Below the pieces are notes generated by a model. The model searched no databases. It worked only from the letters and a program-made list of their open reading frames with translations, and was not told the DNA's origin. The position numbers and the translations under genes are program-made. A DNA stretch of 45,413 nt, from NCBI RefSeq assembly GCF_900188115.1, contig NZ_FZNW01000023.1, positions 5,001-50,413 of the forward strand. Direction: 5' to 3'. This DNA comes from Haloechinothrix alba. Lineage in GTDB: Bacteria; Actinomycetota; Actinomycetes; Mycobacteriales; Pseudonocardiaceae. This document shows positions 34,160 to 43,347 of this stretch, piece after piece (position 1 is the stretch's first letter; every line of letters begins with the position of its first letter).

Positions 34160-36319
34160 CTACGTCACCCCGGCCTCGTCCATACCCCTGAGCTCCTTCT
34201 TCAGCTCCGCGATCTCGTCACGGAGCCGGGCTGCCAACTCGAACTGCAGGTCGCGCGCGGCCTGGGTCATCTGCTCGGTCATCTGGTTGATCAGATCGGC
34301 CAGCTCCGCGCGCGGCATCGTCGAGACGTCCTTGTCCGTGAGCAGACCGGAGCTGGCAGTGCCCGCTCCCTGCTCCGGCTGCTTGCCGCGCGAGGTGTTG
34401 CGCCCCGACCCGCCGACAGCGACCTCCTGCTCGGAGTCCTCCGCCTCGGTGTAGACACGGTCGAGAATGTCGGCGATCTGTTTGCGTAGCGGCTGCGGGT
34501 CGATGCCGTGCTCGGTGTTGTAGGCGATCTGCTTGGCGCGCCTGCGGTTCGTCTCGTCGATCGCGTACTGCATCGAGTCGGTCATCGTGTCGGCGTACAT
34601 GTGCACCTGGCCGGAAACGTTCCGGGCGGCCCGACCGATCGTCTGGATCAGGCTGGTGCCGCTACGCAGGAACCCTTCCTTGTCAGCGTCGAGAATCGAC
34701 ACCAGGGACACCTCGGGTAGGTCGAGACCCTCACGGAGCAGGTTGATCCCCACCAGAACGTCGTAGTCCCCCGATCGCAGCTGCCGCAGCAGCTCCACGC
34801 GCCGCAACGTGTCCACTTCGGAGTGCAGGTAGCGCACCCGGATCCCGAGCTCGAGCAGGTAGTCGGTGAGGTCCTCGGCCATCTTCTTGGTCAGCGTCGT
34901 GACCAGCACCCGCTCGTCGCGCTCGGCACGCTCCCGGACCTCGTGCACGAGGTCGTCGATCTGTCCCTCGGTCGGCTTGACGACCACCTCGGGGTCGACC
35001 AGGCCGGTCGGCCGGATGACTTGCTCGACGAACTCGCCGCCGGACTGGCCCATCTCGTACGGGCCGGGGGTGGCGGAAAGGTACACGGTCTGCCCGATCC
35101 GGTCGGAGAACTCCTCCCAGGTCAACGGACGGTTGTCCAGCGCGCTCGGTAGCCGGAACCCGTGCTCGACCAGCGTGCGCTTGCGCGAGGCGTCTCCCTC
35201 GTACATCCCGCCGACCTGCGGGACCGTGACGTGCGACTCGTCGATCACGACCAGGAAGTCGTCGGGGAAGTAGTCAAGCAGCGTGGCAGGTGCGCTACCC
35301 GCGGGCCGGTCGTCGATGTGGCGGGAGTAGTTCTCGATTCCCGAGCAGAACCCGACCTGGCGCATCATCTCGATGTCGTACTGCGTCCGCATGCGCAGGC
35401 GCTGCGCCTCGAGCAGCTTGTTCTTGCCTTCCAGCTCCGTGAGGCGTTCCTCGAGCTCGCCTTCGATCGCGCGGATGGCCTTGTCCATCCGCTCCGGTCC
35501 CGCGACATAGTGGGTCGCGGGGAAGATGCGGACGCTGTCGAGCTCCTGCACGACATCGCCGGTGAGGGGGTGCAGGTAGTACAGCCGGTCGATCTCGTCG
35601 CCGAAGAACTCGACGCGGACCGCCAGTTCCTCGTAGGCGGGGATGATCTCCACGGTGTCCCCGCGCACCCGGAAGGTTCCCCGCGCGAACGCCACGTCGT
35701 TGCGCGTGTACTGCACGTCGACCAGCGCGCGCAGGAACGCGTCCCGGTCGAGCTCCTCGCCGACGGTCAGTTTCGACGACCGGTCCAGGTACGACTGCGG
35801 CGTACCGAGACCGTAGATACACGACACGCTGGAGACCACAATGACGTCCTTGCGGGAGAGCAGGTTCATCGTGGCCGAGTGGCGCAGCCGCTCGACGTCG
35901 TCGTTGACCGAGGAGTCCTTCTCGATATAGGTGTCGGTCTGCGGTACGTAGGCCTCCGGCTGGTAGTAGTCGTAGTAGCTGACGAAGTACTCGACCGCGT
36001 TGTGCGGGAAGAAGCCGCGTAGCTCGTTCGCCAGCTGGGCGGCCAACGTCTTGTTGTGCGCCATGACCAGGGTCGGACGTTGCACCCGCTCGATCAGCCA
36101 CGCGGTCGTCGCGGACTTACCGGTACCCGTCGCGCCGAGCAGCACGACATCGCGCTCACCGCGGGCCAGCCTGCGTTCCAGGTCGTCGATCGCCTCAGGC
36201 TGGTCACCGGACGGCGAGTAGTCGCTGACCACCGTGAACCGGTTCTCGGACCGCGGGATGTCCGAGACCGGCCGGAACTCGGAATGAGCCAGGACGGGGT
36301 GCTCTGATGCGAATGCCAC
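34160..36319 (-). CDS. uvrB: Excinuclease ABC subunit B
   Basis: Helicase-like subunit that verifies damage and loads UvrC. The 719-aa protein has helicase motif [10 protein letters not shown] at 62-70, the beta-hairpin region [21 protein letters not shown], motif II (VVIDESHVT), motif VI (TIGRAARN) and a C-terminal UVR domain ([28 protein letters not shown]). GTG 36317-36319 begins [19 protein letters not shown]; no Shine-Dalgarno precedes it, but TACCCT (a -10-like hexamer at 36326-36331) ends six bases before, so a leaderless start is likely. A long upstream open frame overlaps the divergent gene and is not used. Confidence 0.97.
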   Translation of the reverse strand: MAFASEHPVLAHSEFRPVSDIPRSENRFTVVSDYSPSGDQPEAIDDLERRLARGERDVVLLGATGTGKSATTAWLIERVQRPTLVMAHNKTLAAQLANELRGFFPHNAVEYFVSYYDYYQPEAYVPQTDTYIEKDSSVNDDVERLRHSATMNLLSRKDVIVVSSVSCIYGLGTPQSYLDRSSKLTVGEELDRDAFLRALVDVQYTRNDVAFARGTFRVRGDTVEIIPAYEELAVRVEFFGDEIDRLYYLHPLTGDVVQELDSVRIFPATHYVAGPERMDKAIRAIEGELEERLTELEGKNKLLEAQRLRMRTQYDIEMMRQVGFCSGIENYSRHIDDRPAGSAPATLLDYFPDDFLVVIDESHVTVPQVGGMYEGDASRKRTLVEHGFRLPSALDNRPLTWEEFSDRIGQTVYLSATPGPYEMGQSGGEFVEQVIRPTGLVDPEVVVKPTEGQIDDLVHEVRERAERDERVLVTTLTKKMAEDLTDYLLELGIRVRYLHSEVDTLRRVELLRQLRSGDYDVLVGINLLREGLDLPEVSLVSILDADKEGFLRSGTSLIQTIGRAARNVSGQVHMYADTMTDSMQYAIDETNRRRAKQIAYNTEHGIDPQPLRKQIADILDRVYTEAEDSEQEVAVGGSGRNTSRGKQPEQGAGTASSGLLTDKDVSTMPRAELADLINQMTEQMTQAARDLQFELAARLRDEIAELKKELRGMDEAGVT

Positions 36320-36325
36320 ACGACC

Positions 36326-36331
36326 AGGGTA
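36326..36331 (-). promoter_or_regulatory. Putative -10 element of a leaderless uvrB promoter
   Basis: Minus-strand TACCCT, six bases from the GTG. No convincing -35 and no LexA box nearby. Confidence 0.3.
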
Positions 36332-36377
36332 GGGGCGTACCCCGACAGAACGCCGCCCGGTCGCACCGTGCGGCAGG

Positions 36378-36905
36378 ATGGACGTCATGTTCGGCCAGCC
36401 CCACCCGCCCAAGACCGAGACCTTCGACCTCGTCGGCATGACCAACACCGACCCGAAGGGCTTCGTGCGCCCGGTCGAGGAGTACCGGTCCCGGCCGTTC
36501 GGCCTGTACATGGCCCGGCCCACACCGGGCCGAGCGCAGTTCCACTACCTCGAGTCGTGGTTGCTACCAGCGGTGGGCCTGCGTATCAGCGTCTTCTGGT
36601 ACAACCCTGGCCACGAGCGCGACTGGGACCTGTACCTGGACGTCGTCACCGTCGAACGGGGTGAGCGGTACTGGGTGGCGCGGGACCTGTACCTGGACAT
36701 CGACCTGCGTACCGGCACGCGGGCTGCCGTCCGGGACACCGACGAGCTGCTGGCCGCTCACCGCGCCGGGCTCGTGGAGCTCACCGATGCCACGGCGGCC
36801 ATGGACACGGCGTTGCACACCGTCGACGCCCTCGCCAGGCACGGTTACGACCTCGACCGCTGGCTGGCCTCCCTCGACATCACCCTCACCTGGCGCGGAC
36901 GCTGA
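36378..36905 (+). CDS. DUF402 domain-containing protein
   Basis: A 175-aa soluble protein of the DUF402 (FomD/Ntdp-like) family. Characterised members are metal-dependent nucleoside di/triphosphatases, or FomD in fosfomycin synthesis. Family elements: [17 protein letters not shown], then [31 protein letters not shown], whose acidic residues (DLYLDV, DLYLDID) bind the metal, and [17 protein letters not shown] 36387 (three codons later) is also possible, with AGGA eight bases upstream. Divergent from uvrB, and its stop codon is inside the hairpin at 36900-36950. Confidence 0.83.
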   Translation: MDVMFGQPHPPKTETFDLVGMTNTDPKGFVRPVEEYRSRPFGLYMARPTPGRAQFHYLESWLLPAVGLRISVFWYNPGHERDWDLYLDVVTVERGERYWVARDLYLDIDLRTGTRAAVRDTDELLAAHRAGLVELTDATAAMDTALHTVDALARHGYDLDRWLASLDITLTWRGR

Positions 36906-36950
36906 ACGACGCTTTCAGTCCACGAGACGGACTGTAAGCGTCGTTCAGCG
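36900..36950. terminator. Near-perfect 22-bp hairpin between DUF402 and coaE (repeat family 2, copy 1)
   Basis: Left arm GCTGAACGACGCTTTCAGTC and its complement pair around ACGAGAC with one T-T mismatch. It lies between convergent genes, covering the DUF402 stop (36903-36905) and starting 14 bp from the coaE stop, so it should terminate both. A second copy at 45272 differs by a compensating base pair. Confidence 0.75.
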
Positions 36951-36963
36951 CACCCAGCGGGGG

Positions 36964-38157
36964 TTACGGGGTCCAGCCGGTGTGGCGCGCCCATTGTTCG
37001 GCGCGCTCCATCGCATCGGCGATCCAGGGTTGCTTGTCCTCGGCATAACCGTCGACCGAGCCGTCCGCCTGATGGGAACGGGCAAGCGAACGCTTCACCT
37101 TCGCGTACGCGTCGCGCTCGTCGGGGTTCCTGCGCAACCATTCCGGGAACAGCAGAGCGGCCCGCCAGTGCCGCGTCCCGTGCGCCCGCACGTGCAGGTT
37201 CACCGGGCGGGCGGGATCGGCGCCGGTATGCAGGCGCTTGTCTCCCGCGACCGGCTCGGCTCCCCGATCCAGCGGAGCGTCCGCCCACTCCCCCTCGCTT
37301 CGCGGGAAGCCTGCCGCGGCCAGCGACTCGGCTACCGAGTCGGCGACGTCCAGGTCGGCCACTGTCAGCTGGATATCCAGCACGTCCTTGGCCGGCAGCC
37401 CGGGCACGGAGGTCGAGCCGACGTGGTCGACCCGCAGCGCGGCCTGCCCGGCCGCCTGGCGGATCCGGGCGATCGCGCGCTCGGCCTGCTCCGGCCACGT
37501 GTCGTCATAGTCGACGATCTCCGGTGAGCGTGGCGGTCTTGTGCGTCGCAGGCGCAGGTTGGCCTCGAACGTGAGTAGCCGGTCGGCCCACAGCTCGTCC
37601 ACGGCCGAGAGCAGGACATCCGGGGTGGCGCTGTTGTCCAGCCACACGTCGGCTGCCGCGCGCCGCGTGAGCGTGTCGGCCTGCGCCGTGATACGGGCGC
37701 GGACGTCGGACGGGTCCATGCCGCGTTCCTCGGTCAACCTACGCACCCGGACGTCTTCCGGAGCATCCACCACGATCACCAGGTGGTAGTGCGGTTGGAG
37801 CCCGTTCTCCACAAGCAACGGCACGTCGTGCACCACGATCGCGTCCGCGCCGGCGGCGTTGACCAGCTCCGCCGTCCGCTCGCCCACCCGGGGGTGCACG
37901 ATGGCGTTCAGCCGGGCCCTGGACTGCTCGTCGGCGAACGCCTTCCGCGCCAGTGCGGCCCTGTCCAGCCCACCACCCGGCTCGAGCACGTCCGGGCCGA
38001 ACTCGGCCACGATCTCGTCGAGCGCGGGTTCGCCCGGCTCCACGACCTGCCGGGAAATGGCGTCGGCGTCGACGAGTACGGCACCGTGCTCGGCCAGGCG
38101 GTTCGCCACCGTTGACTTCCCCGAACCGATCCCCCCGGTGAGACCTACGCTGAGCAT
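36964..38157 (-). CDS. coaE: Dephospho-CoA kinase fused to a GrpB/UPF0157 domain
   Basis: Last step of coenzyme A synthesis: phosphorylates dephospho-CoA at the 3'-OH. The 397-aa protein has the CoaE kinase (about 1-195) with P-loop GGIGSGKST at 8-16, the DADAISRQVVEPG substrate segment and HPRVGERT. A GrpB (nucleotidyltransferase-like) domain follows at about 220-390 with VDHVGSTSVPGLPAKDVLDIQL and HVRAHGTRHWRAALLF. Mycobacterial CoaE has the same two-domain form, where the tail is reported to help folding. ATG 38157 was chosen; TTG 38169 would add four residues. No Shine-Dalgarno. Confidence 0.94.
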   Translation of the reverse strand: MLSVGLTGGIGSGKSTVANRLAEHGAVLVDADAISRQVVEPGEPALDEIVAEFGPDVLEPGGGLDRAALARKAFADEQSRARLNAIVHPRVGERTAELVNAAGADAIVVHDVPLLVENGLQPHYHLVIVVDAPEDVRVRRLTEERGMDPSDVRARITAQADTLTRRAAADVWLDNSATPDVLLSAVDELWADRLLTFEANLRLRRTRPPRSPEIVDYDDTWPEQAERAIARIRQAAGQAALRVDHVGSTSVPGLPAKDVLDIQLTVADLDVADSVAESLAAAGFPRSEGEWADAPLDRGAEPVAGDKRLHTGADPARPVNLHVRAHGTRHWRAALLFPEWLRRNPDERDAYAKVKRSLARSHQADGSVDGYAEDKQPWIADAMERAEQWARHTGWTP

Positions 38158-38326
38158 GGGGGCATTCAATCAGTACCGCGCCGGGGCCGTGCCACCGGCC
38201 GCTCACGATCAGGTCTGAGACGTCACGCACCGGCAACGATGTTCATGACACGCCGTACGTCCTCCCGGCCACCTCGTTGATCATTGCGTATCTTGTCGTT
38301 CGGACTATCGCCCACATGGAGGACCG

Positions 38327-38536
38327 ATGCGAACGCGGCATACCGGGAGGCACCGGCTTGGTACGCCTGGGCTAGTCCATTGTGTCGAGCATCGCCAAGT
38401 GTCCGACGCGCTCGCCGAACACCGGCGCAACTGGCTTACCGCGATGTTGGTTCCGGCCAAGCACAGCATCGCGGGCCTGCGCAGGCGGGCACGCGTGGCC
38501 GCGTACGAACGTGCGCTGGCGCCTGCGACGACATAG
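38327..38536 (+). CDS. Small hypothetical protein (69 aa)
   Basis: Not recognised. The ATG has a very good ribosome site (ATGGAGGACCG) directly before it, which is the main support. The product is basic, rich in Arg, His and Ala, with a predicted helix in the second half (HRRNWLTAMLVPAKHSIAGL) and no signal peptide or membrane segment. Third-position GC is lower than in the neighbours, so it may be a young, foreign or decayed gene. Confidence 0.4.
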   Translation: MRTRHTGRHRLGTPGLVHCVEHRQVSDALAEHRRNWLTAMLVPAKHSIAGLRRRARVAAYERALAPATT

Positions 38537-38700
38537 TGTGAGACAGCCAGAGGGTTATTCACCGGTCAGTGGACGCCGGCCGTGGCCGCTACGGGCCCGC
38601 GCCGCGCGCCGGACACCCCCTCCCCTGCCGGCGTGCCGCCTGTACCCGCTCGCCACCGACCCACACCGGCGTGTCGGGTTCACCCCCATACATACGCAAC

Positions 38701-38735
38701 TCGGCCCCGCTCCAGTCTCCGTGGAGCGGGGCCGA
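38701..38735 (-). terminator. rpsA terminator hairpin
   Basis: TCGGCCCCGCTCC and GGAGCGGGGCCGA form a perfect 13-bp stem around a 9-base loop, 27 bp beyond the rpsA stop. A very stable stem without a U-tract, as usual in actinomycetes. Confidence 0.75.
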
Positions 38736-38761
38736 GAAGGTTCGTGCCGGAAAGCGGGCTC

Positions 38762-40282
38762 TCACTCCCCGCCGGAGAGCTTCTCCCGCAGCGCAGCCAG
38801 CTGCGCGTCGCTGGCCAGCGTGCCGCTGTTGGGGTCGGCAGCCTGCGACTGGCTCGCCCCGCCGTAGCTCTGCTGCTCACCGGAGTCCGCCTCACCTTCG
38901 GGCTCACCGGCGCCTGCCTCGGCCACAGCGGCGGCGGCATCGGCCTCACGCGCTTCCGCCACCTGCTTCATGTGCTTCTCGTAGCGGTCGTGCGCCTCGG
39001 AGTACTGCCGCTCCCACTCCTCACGCTGCTTGTCGTAGCCCTCTTCCCATTCCTGGGTCTCGGGGTTGAAGCCTTCGGGGTAGATGTAGTTGCCCTGCTC
39101 GTCGTACTCGGCAATCATCCCGTACTGGGTCGGGTCGAACTCCGCGTCCGGCGTGAAGCCCTCGTTGGCCTGCTTCAGCGACAGCGAGATTCGCCTGCGG
39201 TCGAGGTCGATGTCGATGACCTTGACCATGACCTCGCCGTTGACGTCCACGACCTGCTCAGGCAGCTCGATGTGCCGCTCCGCCAGCTCCGAGATGTGCA
39301 CCAGCCCCTCGATGCCGTCCTCCACGCGGACGAAGGCACCGAACGGGACGAGCTTGGTAACCCGTCCCGGCACGATCTGGCCGATCGCATGTGTGCGGGC
39401 GAAGTGGCGCCACGGATCCTCCTGGGTCGCCTTCAGCGACAGCGAGACCCGCTCGCGGTCCATGTCGACGTCGAGCACCTCGACGGTGACCTCCTGGCCC
39501 ACCTCGACGACCTCGCTGGGGTGGTCGATGTGCTTCCAGGACAGCTCGGAGACGTGCACCAGGCCGTCCACCCCGCCGAGGTCGACGAACGCACCGAAGT
39601 TGACGATCGACGAGACGACGCCCTTGCGAACCTGACCCTTGCCGAGGGCATTGAGGAACTCGCTGCGCACCTCGGACTGGGTCTGCTCGAGGTAGGCCCG
39701 GCGGGAGAGCACGACGTTGTTGCGGTTCTTGTCCAGCTCGATGATCTTCGCTTCGAGCTCGCGACCGACATACGGCTGCAGGTCGCGAACCCGGCGCATC
39801 TCGACGAGCGAAGCGGGCAGGAAGCCGCGCAGACCGATGTCCAGGATGAGACCGCCCTTGACGACCTCGATAACCGTGCCCGAGACCGGCGAGTCGGTCT
39901 CCTTGAGCTGCTCGATGGTCCCCCAGGCGCGCTCGTACTGCGCGCGCTTCTTGGACAGGATCAGCCGTCCCTCTTTGTCCTCCTTCTGCAGGACCAGCGC
40001 CTCGACCTCGTCACCAACAGCGACAACCTCTGCCGGGTCGACATCGTGCTTGATGGACAGCTCACGCGAAGGGATGACGCCTTCGGTCTTGTAACCGATG
40101 TCGAGCAGGACCTCGTCCCGATCGACCTTGACGATGGTTCCCTCCACGATATCGCCGTCGTTGAAGTACTTGATCGTCTTGTCGATGGCAGCGAGGAAGT
40201 CTTCCTCCGACCCGACGTCGTTCACGGCGACCTGCTTGGTCTGCTCGGGGACTGTCGGGGCGATGGTGGTATCGGTGGACAT
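38762..40282 (-). CDS. rpsA: 30S ribosomal protein S1
   Basis: mRNA-binding protein of the small subunit, needed for initiation on structured mRNAs. The 506-aa protein has four S1 (OB) repeats: about 40-110 (GDIVEGTIVKVDRDEVLLDIGYKTEG), 125-190, 210-280 (VRKGVVSSIVNFGAFVDLGGVDGLVH) and 295-365 (VPGRVTKLVPFGAFVRVEDG). A long acidic, Gln/Glu-rich tail (about 375-506) follows, ending ASDAQLAALREKLSGGE, the C-terminal helix studied in mycobacterial RpsA. ATG 40280-40282; GGAG lies about 11 bases upstream. Its 5' leader seems long (about 190 nt), leaving room for autoregulation. Confidence 0.97.
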   Translation of the reverse strand: MSTDTTIAPTVPEQTKQVAVNDVGSEEDFLAAIDKTIKYFNDGDIVEGTIVKVDRDEVLLDIGYKTEGVIPSRELSIKHDVDPAEVVAVGDEVEALVLQKEDKEGRLILSKKRAQYERAWGTIEQLKETDSPVSGTVIEVVKGGLILDIGLRGFLPASLVEMRRVRDLQPYVGRELEAKIIELDKNRNNVVLSRRAYLEQTQSEVRSEFLNALGKGQVRKGVVSSIVNFGAFVDLGGVDGLVHVSELSWKHIDHPSEVVEVGQEVTVEVLDVDMDRERVSLSLKATQEDPWRHFARTHAIGQIVPGRVTKLVPFGAFVRVEDGIEGLVHISELAERHIELPEQVVDVNGEVMVKVIDIDLDRRRISLSLKQANEGFTPDAEFDPTQYGMIAEYDEQGNYIYPEGFNPETQEWEEGYDKQREEWERQYSEAHDRYEKHMKQVAEAREADAAAAVAEAGAGEPEGEADSGEQQSYGGASQSQAADPNSGTLASDAQLAALREKLSGGE

Positions 40283-40479
40283 GAGTGTAGGGTGCTCCGG
40301 TTATGGCTGGGGTCGTTGATTCGTTCTCTTCAGTCGTGCAGCGACAGTGGGTACCACACGGTCGATGACGGATGGCCGGGAGTAATTTGACCGCCGATAT
40401 CACCGCGCTCGGTGCGCGGCCCGAGTCCCGGCAAACGCGTGCCGAGAGAAAGGCAGCGCAAACCCACTGCGCCTGGAAC

Positions 40480-40509
40480 ATCCTACGCGGCAGCTGTACC
40501 GAGGTACAA
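40480..40509 (-). promoter_or_regulatory. Putative rpsA promoter
   Basis: Minus strand TTGTAC (40504-40509), 18-bp spacer, TAGGAT (40480-40485). TAGGAT is a preferred actinobacterial -10. Transcription would start near 40473, giving a leader of about 190 nt. Confidence 0.45.
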
Positions 40510-40563
40510 ACCGGGGCCACCTATCGTGAGTGGCGCGCACCACACGGAGAAAGGAGCCGCCAC

Positions 40564-41457
40564 GTGGCTGACTCAGGCCCGGACGACACGCCCCGATTCA
40601 CCCGTGCCGAACAGGCCCTCGGTGTCGTCGGACCGGCGCGCCGCACCGTGACGGCCCAGGAGGCCGTTGCCGCCAGTAGCGCCTGGTGGGACGCCGACGC
40701 CGAGGAGTACGTCGCCACGCACGGAGACTTCCTCGGGGACGCGGACTTCGTCTGGTGCCCGGAAGGCTGGCGTGAGTCCGACCTCCAGCTCCTCGGCCCC
40801 GTCACGGGGCTGCGGGTCCTCGAGGTCGGCTGTGGCACGGCAGCCTGCGCGCGCTGGCTCACCGGGCAAGGCGCCCACGCGATCGGAGTGGACCTGTCCG
40901 CGGAGATGCTACGGCACGCGCGCACCGCCGACCGGCGGTCGGACCTGTGCGTGGACCTGGCACGCGCCGACGCACAACGGCTGCCGCTACGCAACGGTAC
41001 CGTCGACACCGCGTTCTCGGCGTTCGGCGCCCTGCCGTTCCTGCCGTCGCTGACCACCGTGTTCACCGAGGTCAACCGGGTGCTGCGGCCCGGTGGCCGC
41101 TGGGTGTTCGCGGTCACGCACCCCATGCGCTGGGTGTTCCCGGACGACCCGGGGCCTCTCGGACTCACTGCCACCCACTCCTACTTCGACCGCGAGCCCT
41201 ATGTCGAGGTGGACGCGCAGCACAACGCGACGTACGTCGAGTACCACCGCACCCTCGGCGACTACGTGCGCGCGGCGCGGCAGTCCGGGTTCCGGCTCGA
41301 CGACCTGGTCGAGCCGGAGTGGCCGGACGACCAGACCCGCACCTGGGGCCAGTGGAGCCCGCTACGCGGCTCGCTCTTCCCCGGTACCGCGATCTTCTGC
41401 TGCCACAAGACGGACGCACCGAACGTCGGGCCCTCTCGGCCCGCTGCCGCGTCCTGA
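40564..41457 (+). CDS. Class I SAM-dependent methyltransferase
   Basis: A 297-aa soluble methyltransferase. Motif I VLEVGCGTAACARW near residue 85 and the acidic end of strand 2 (GVDLSAE) bind SAM; VDTAFSAFGALPFLP is motif post-I/II and VLRPGGRWVFAVTHPMRW motif III. The C-terminal region (YFDREPYVEVDAQHNATYVEYHRTL) shapes the substrate site, but the substrate is not identifiable. GTG 40564 follows AAAGGAGCCGCCAC, a strong ribosome site; the open frame upstream is untranslated leader. Divergent from rpsA and 26 bp ahead of the acetyltransferase, so the two are probably co-transcribed. Confidence 0.88.
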   Translation: MADSGPDDTPRFTRAEQALGVVGPARRTVTAQEAVAASSAWWDADAEEYVATHGDFLGDADFVWCPEGWRESDLQLLGPVTGLRVLEVGCGTAACARWLTGQGAHAIGVDLSAEMLRHARTADRRSDLCVDLARADAQRLPLRNGTVDTAFSAFGALPFLPSLTTVFTEVNRVLRPGGRWVFAVTHPMRWVFPDDPGPLGLTATHSYFDREPYVEVDAQHNATYVEYHRTLGDYVRAARQSGFRLDDLVEPEWPDDQTRTWGQWSPLRGSLFPGTAIFCCHKTDAPNVGPSRPAAAS

Positions 41458-41483
41458 CCGACCAGACGTCACCGGAGGCCGCC

Positions 41484-42455
41484 GTGCGGGAGCTCGAGGC
41501 CGCCCAAGCCGAACACTTCGCCCGAACCGACCCGCTGCTACCACGCACGGTCTCGCTCCCGGAAGGCACGTGCATCACGGCCGGGCTACCCGGCGGCGGC
41601 GACGTTCGGGGGAACGCCTACCGGGCCGTACACGGTCCCCTGTCGATGGAGAGCCTGTGGCACACCCGCGTGACATGGGAGCTCAGCCCGCTGATCGGTG
41701 ACTCCGGCGCGGCAGGCATGCACGCCGTACTCGCGGCGTACGCCCGCTGGTTGGGGCCGATGCCCGAGGATCAACCACGTGGCGAGACCACGGTGCTTCT
41801 CGGCTGGCCAAGTCGGGATGTCGCCGCGTCGGCCGTACTCCGGCGGCACGGGTTCACCGCAGGCACCGTGCTCGCCGTTCGGCACGCCGAGGGCGCAGGC
41901 GAAGTTCGCGCCGGCTCGGCAGCGGACGCCCCCGCCGGACCCGGCTCACCGCTCGTTACCGTGCGGCACGCATCGGTAACCGACATCGATGCGCTCATCG
42001 CTCTCGAGCTGACCGAGCTGCGCTACTCCCGGGCCGTGCTCGGCCAGCAGATGCGCACCGAGGCGGCGGAGCTCGTCGGCGCGGCACTGCGCGGCACCCT
42101 CGACGCCGGCGAGCCGGTCTTCGTCGCCGAGGACGCCGGGCAGGTCGTGGGAATGACGCGAGCCGGGTGGAGCTCCCCCGAGACGAACACCTCGATCGCG
42201 CACCGGCTGCCGGCCGGGACATGGGCGCGCGTCGACACACTGTCCGTCGCGCCGGAGGCACGCGGCTGCGGGGTGGGACAGCGGCTCATGTCGGTGGCCC
42301 ACGCCGAGCTCGTCACCGCAGGAGTGCGAGGCAGCTACCTGTACTACGACACGGCCAATCCACTGTCCTCAGTGTTCTGGCCTAAGCAAGGATACCGTCC
42401 GCTATGGACATTATGGACCACCTCCCCGGACATCTTGTTCGCCACTGCCGAGTGA
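41484..42455 (+). CDS. Double-domain GNAT acetyltransferase
   Basis: A 323-aa protein with two Gcn5-type halves. The C-terminal half (about 155-323) is complete: SVTDIDALIALELTELRY, VFVAEDAGQVVGMTRAG, WARVDTLSVAPEARGCGVGQRLM with the R-x-x-G-x-G acetyl-CoA loop, and YYDTANPLSSVFWPKQGYRPLW. The N-terminal half (about 1-140) keeps only strand fragments (VLAAYARWLGPMP, TTVLLGWPSRDVAASAVLRRHGF) and may be a degenerate, regulatory domain. GTG 41484 has GGAGG five bases upstream; no earlier start is plausible after the methyltransferase stop. Substrate unknown. Confidence 0.85.
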   Translation: MRELEAAQAEHFARTDPLLPRTVSLPEGTCITAGLPGGGDVRGNAYRAVHGPLSMESLWHTRVTWELSPLIGDSGAAGMHAVLAAYARWLGPMPEDQPRGETTVLLGWPSRDVAASAVLRRHGFTAGTVLAVRHAEGAGEVRAGSAADAPAGPGSPLVTVRHASVTDIDALIALELTELRYSRAVLGQQMRTEAAELVGAALRGTLDAGEPVFVAEDAGQVVGMTRAGWSSPETNTSIAHRLPAGTWARVDTLSVAPEARGCGVGQRLMSVAHAELVTAGVRGSYLYYDTANPLSSVFWPKQGYRPLWTLWTTSPDILFATAE

Positions 42456-42494
42456 AGTGGCACCCGGCACACGCGGGGCGGCCGGCATCACGTC

Positions 42495-42531
42495 CCGGCA
42501 AGTTGCCGGTCGACCGATACCGCCCTAGCGT
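42495..42531 (+). promoter_or_regulatory. Promoter and palindromic operator of the ABC-like/YhgE operon
   Basis: TTGCCG (42503-42508), 17-bp spacer, TAGCGT (42526-42531) make a good promoter. The perfect palindrome CCGGCAA-G-TTGCCGG (42495-42509) overlaps the -35, a typical repressor position. No regulator gene is adjacent. Confidence 0.55.
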
Positions 42532-42564
42532 GCAGGAGGGAACTCGGCGCGCCAGGGAGCATTC

Positions 42565-43347
42565 ATGCACGTAACCGCGGACCGGGTGGTCATCGAGGGG
42601 CCGCACGCAACGCTACTGCCCGCGACGTCTCTGCACGTCGCGACAGGACAACTGGTCGTTGTCCAGGGCCCGCCCGGACGAGGGCTCACCGGGCTCGGCC
42701 TCGCCCTCGCGGGCAGGATGCGCGTGACGGCAGGCTCCGTCGCCGTGTACGAGCAGCCGGGCGGTGTAGCGGACGCGGACGGGTCCGACCGTGGCGGTGC
42801 GCACCGACTGCGCGAGCGTGCCGCGCTGATCGACGCACCTGGCGTGACCGAACCGGACGGTGCCCTGCCCTTGCGTGTCGTGGTCGGTGAGGAGCTGGCG
42901 CTGGCACGCAGGCCCGCGTCCCGGGCCGATGTCGCCGAATGGTTGTCCGCGCGGGAGCTCACGCGCCACACCGGGACCCGGTTCGAGGACGTACCCGCTG
43001 ACGTACGGACGTTCGTCCTGACCACGCTCGCCGCTACCCGGCCGGGTGTGCGGCTACTGGTGCTGGACACTCCGGACAGGCACGGTTGGGACACCACGCA
43101 GTGGTTGGAGACCGCCCGCCGCTGCGCCGCGCGCGACTTCGCCGTCGTCGTGCTGGTCGCCACCACCCACCCGTCCGTGTTGCCGGTCCCGCCCGCCCGT
43201 ATCGGAACGGACGACCAACCTCCGCCGCTGACCCTGCGCGAGGGCATCGCCGCCGACAGCGGCGAGTGCGACGGCAACGACACGGACGCACACACCGGCT
43301 CGGCGACGACCACGACCGGCGGCACCGGGGAAGGAGACCGTCGATGA
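42565..43347 (+). CDS. Degenerate ABC-type ATPase-like protein, partner of YhgE/Pip
   Basis: A 260-aa protein with the outline of an ABC ATPase but missing its catalytic residues. The Walker A position reads GPPGRGLTG (35-43), with leucine where the P-loop lysine should be. The Walker B region reads LLVLDTPDRHG (about 163-173), with threonine for the catalytic glutamate. The LSGGQ signature is not recognisable (FEDVPADVRTF lies at that place). So it should not hydrolyse ATP and may act as a structural or regulatory subunit. The tail (about 225-260) is acidic and Thr/Gly-rich. ATG 42565 with GGGAG upstream; its TGA overlaps the YhgE ATG. Such pairs are seen in other actinobacteria, but the function is not known to me. 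Confidence 0.72.
   Translation: MHVTADRVVIEGPHATLLPATSLHVATGQLVVVQGPPGRGLTGLGLALAGRMRVTAGSVAVYEQPGGVADADGSDRGGAHRLRERAALIDAPGVTEPDGALPLRVVVGEELALARRPASRADVAEWLSARELTRHTGTRFEDVPADVRTFVLTTLAATRPGVRLLVLDTPDRHGWDTTQWLETARRCAARDFAVVVLVATTHPSVLPVPPARIGTDDQPPPLTLREGIAADSGECDGNDTDAHTGSATTTTGGTGEGDRR

Larger units (their letters stand above)
38158..38761. other. 604-bp gap between coaE and rpsA
   Basis: Holds one small plus-strand ORF (38327-38536) and the rpsA hairpin (38701-38735). The rest has no frame with convincing codon use, no RNA gene and no repeat that I could see; it is slightly less GC-rich than the flanking genes. Confidence 0.5.

Noticed and set aside
36320-36377. LexA (SOS) box for uvrB, and similarly for uvrA at 24202-24368
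   Set aside because: No sequence close to the actinobacterial GAAC-N4-GTTC pattern was found in either region.
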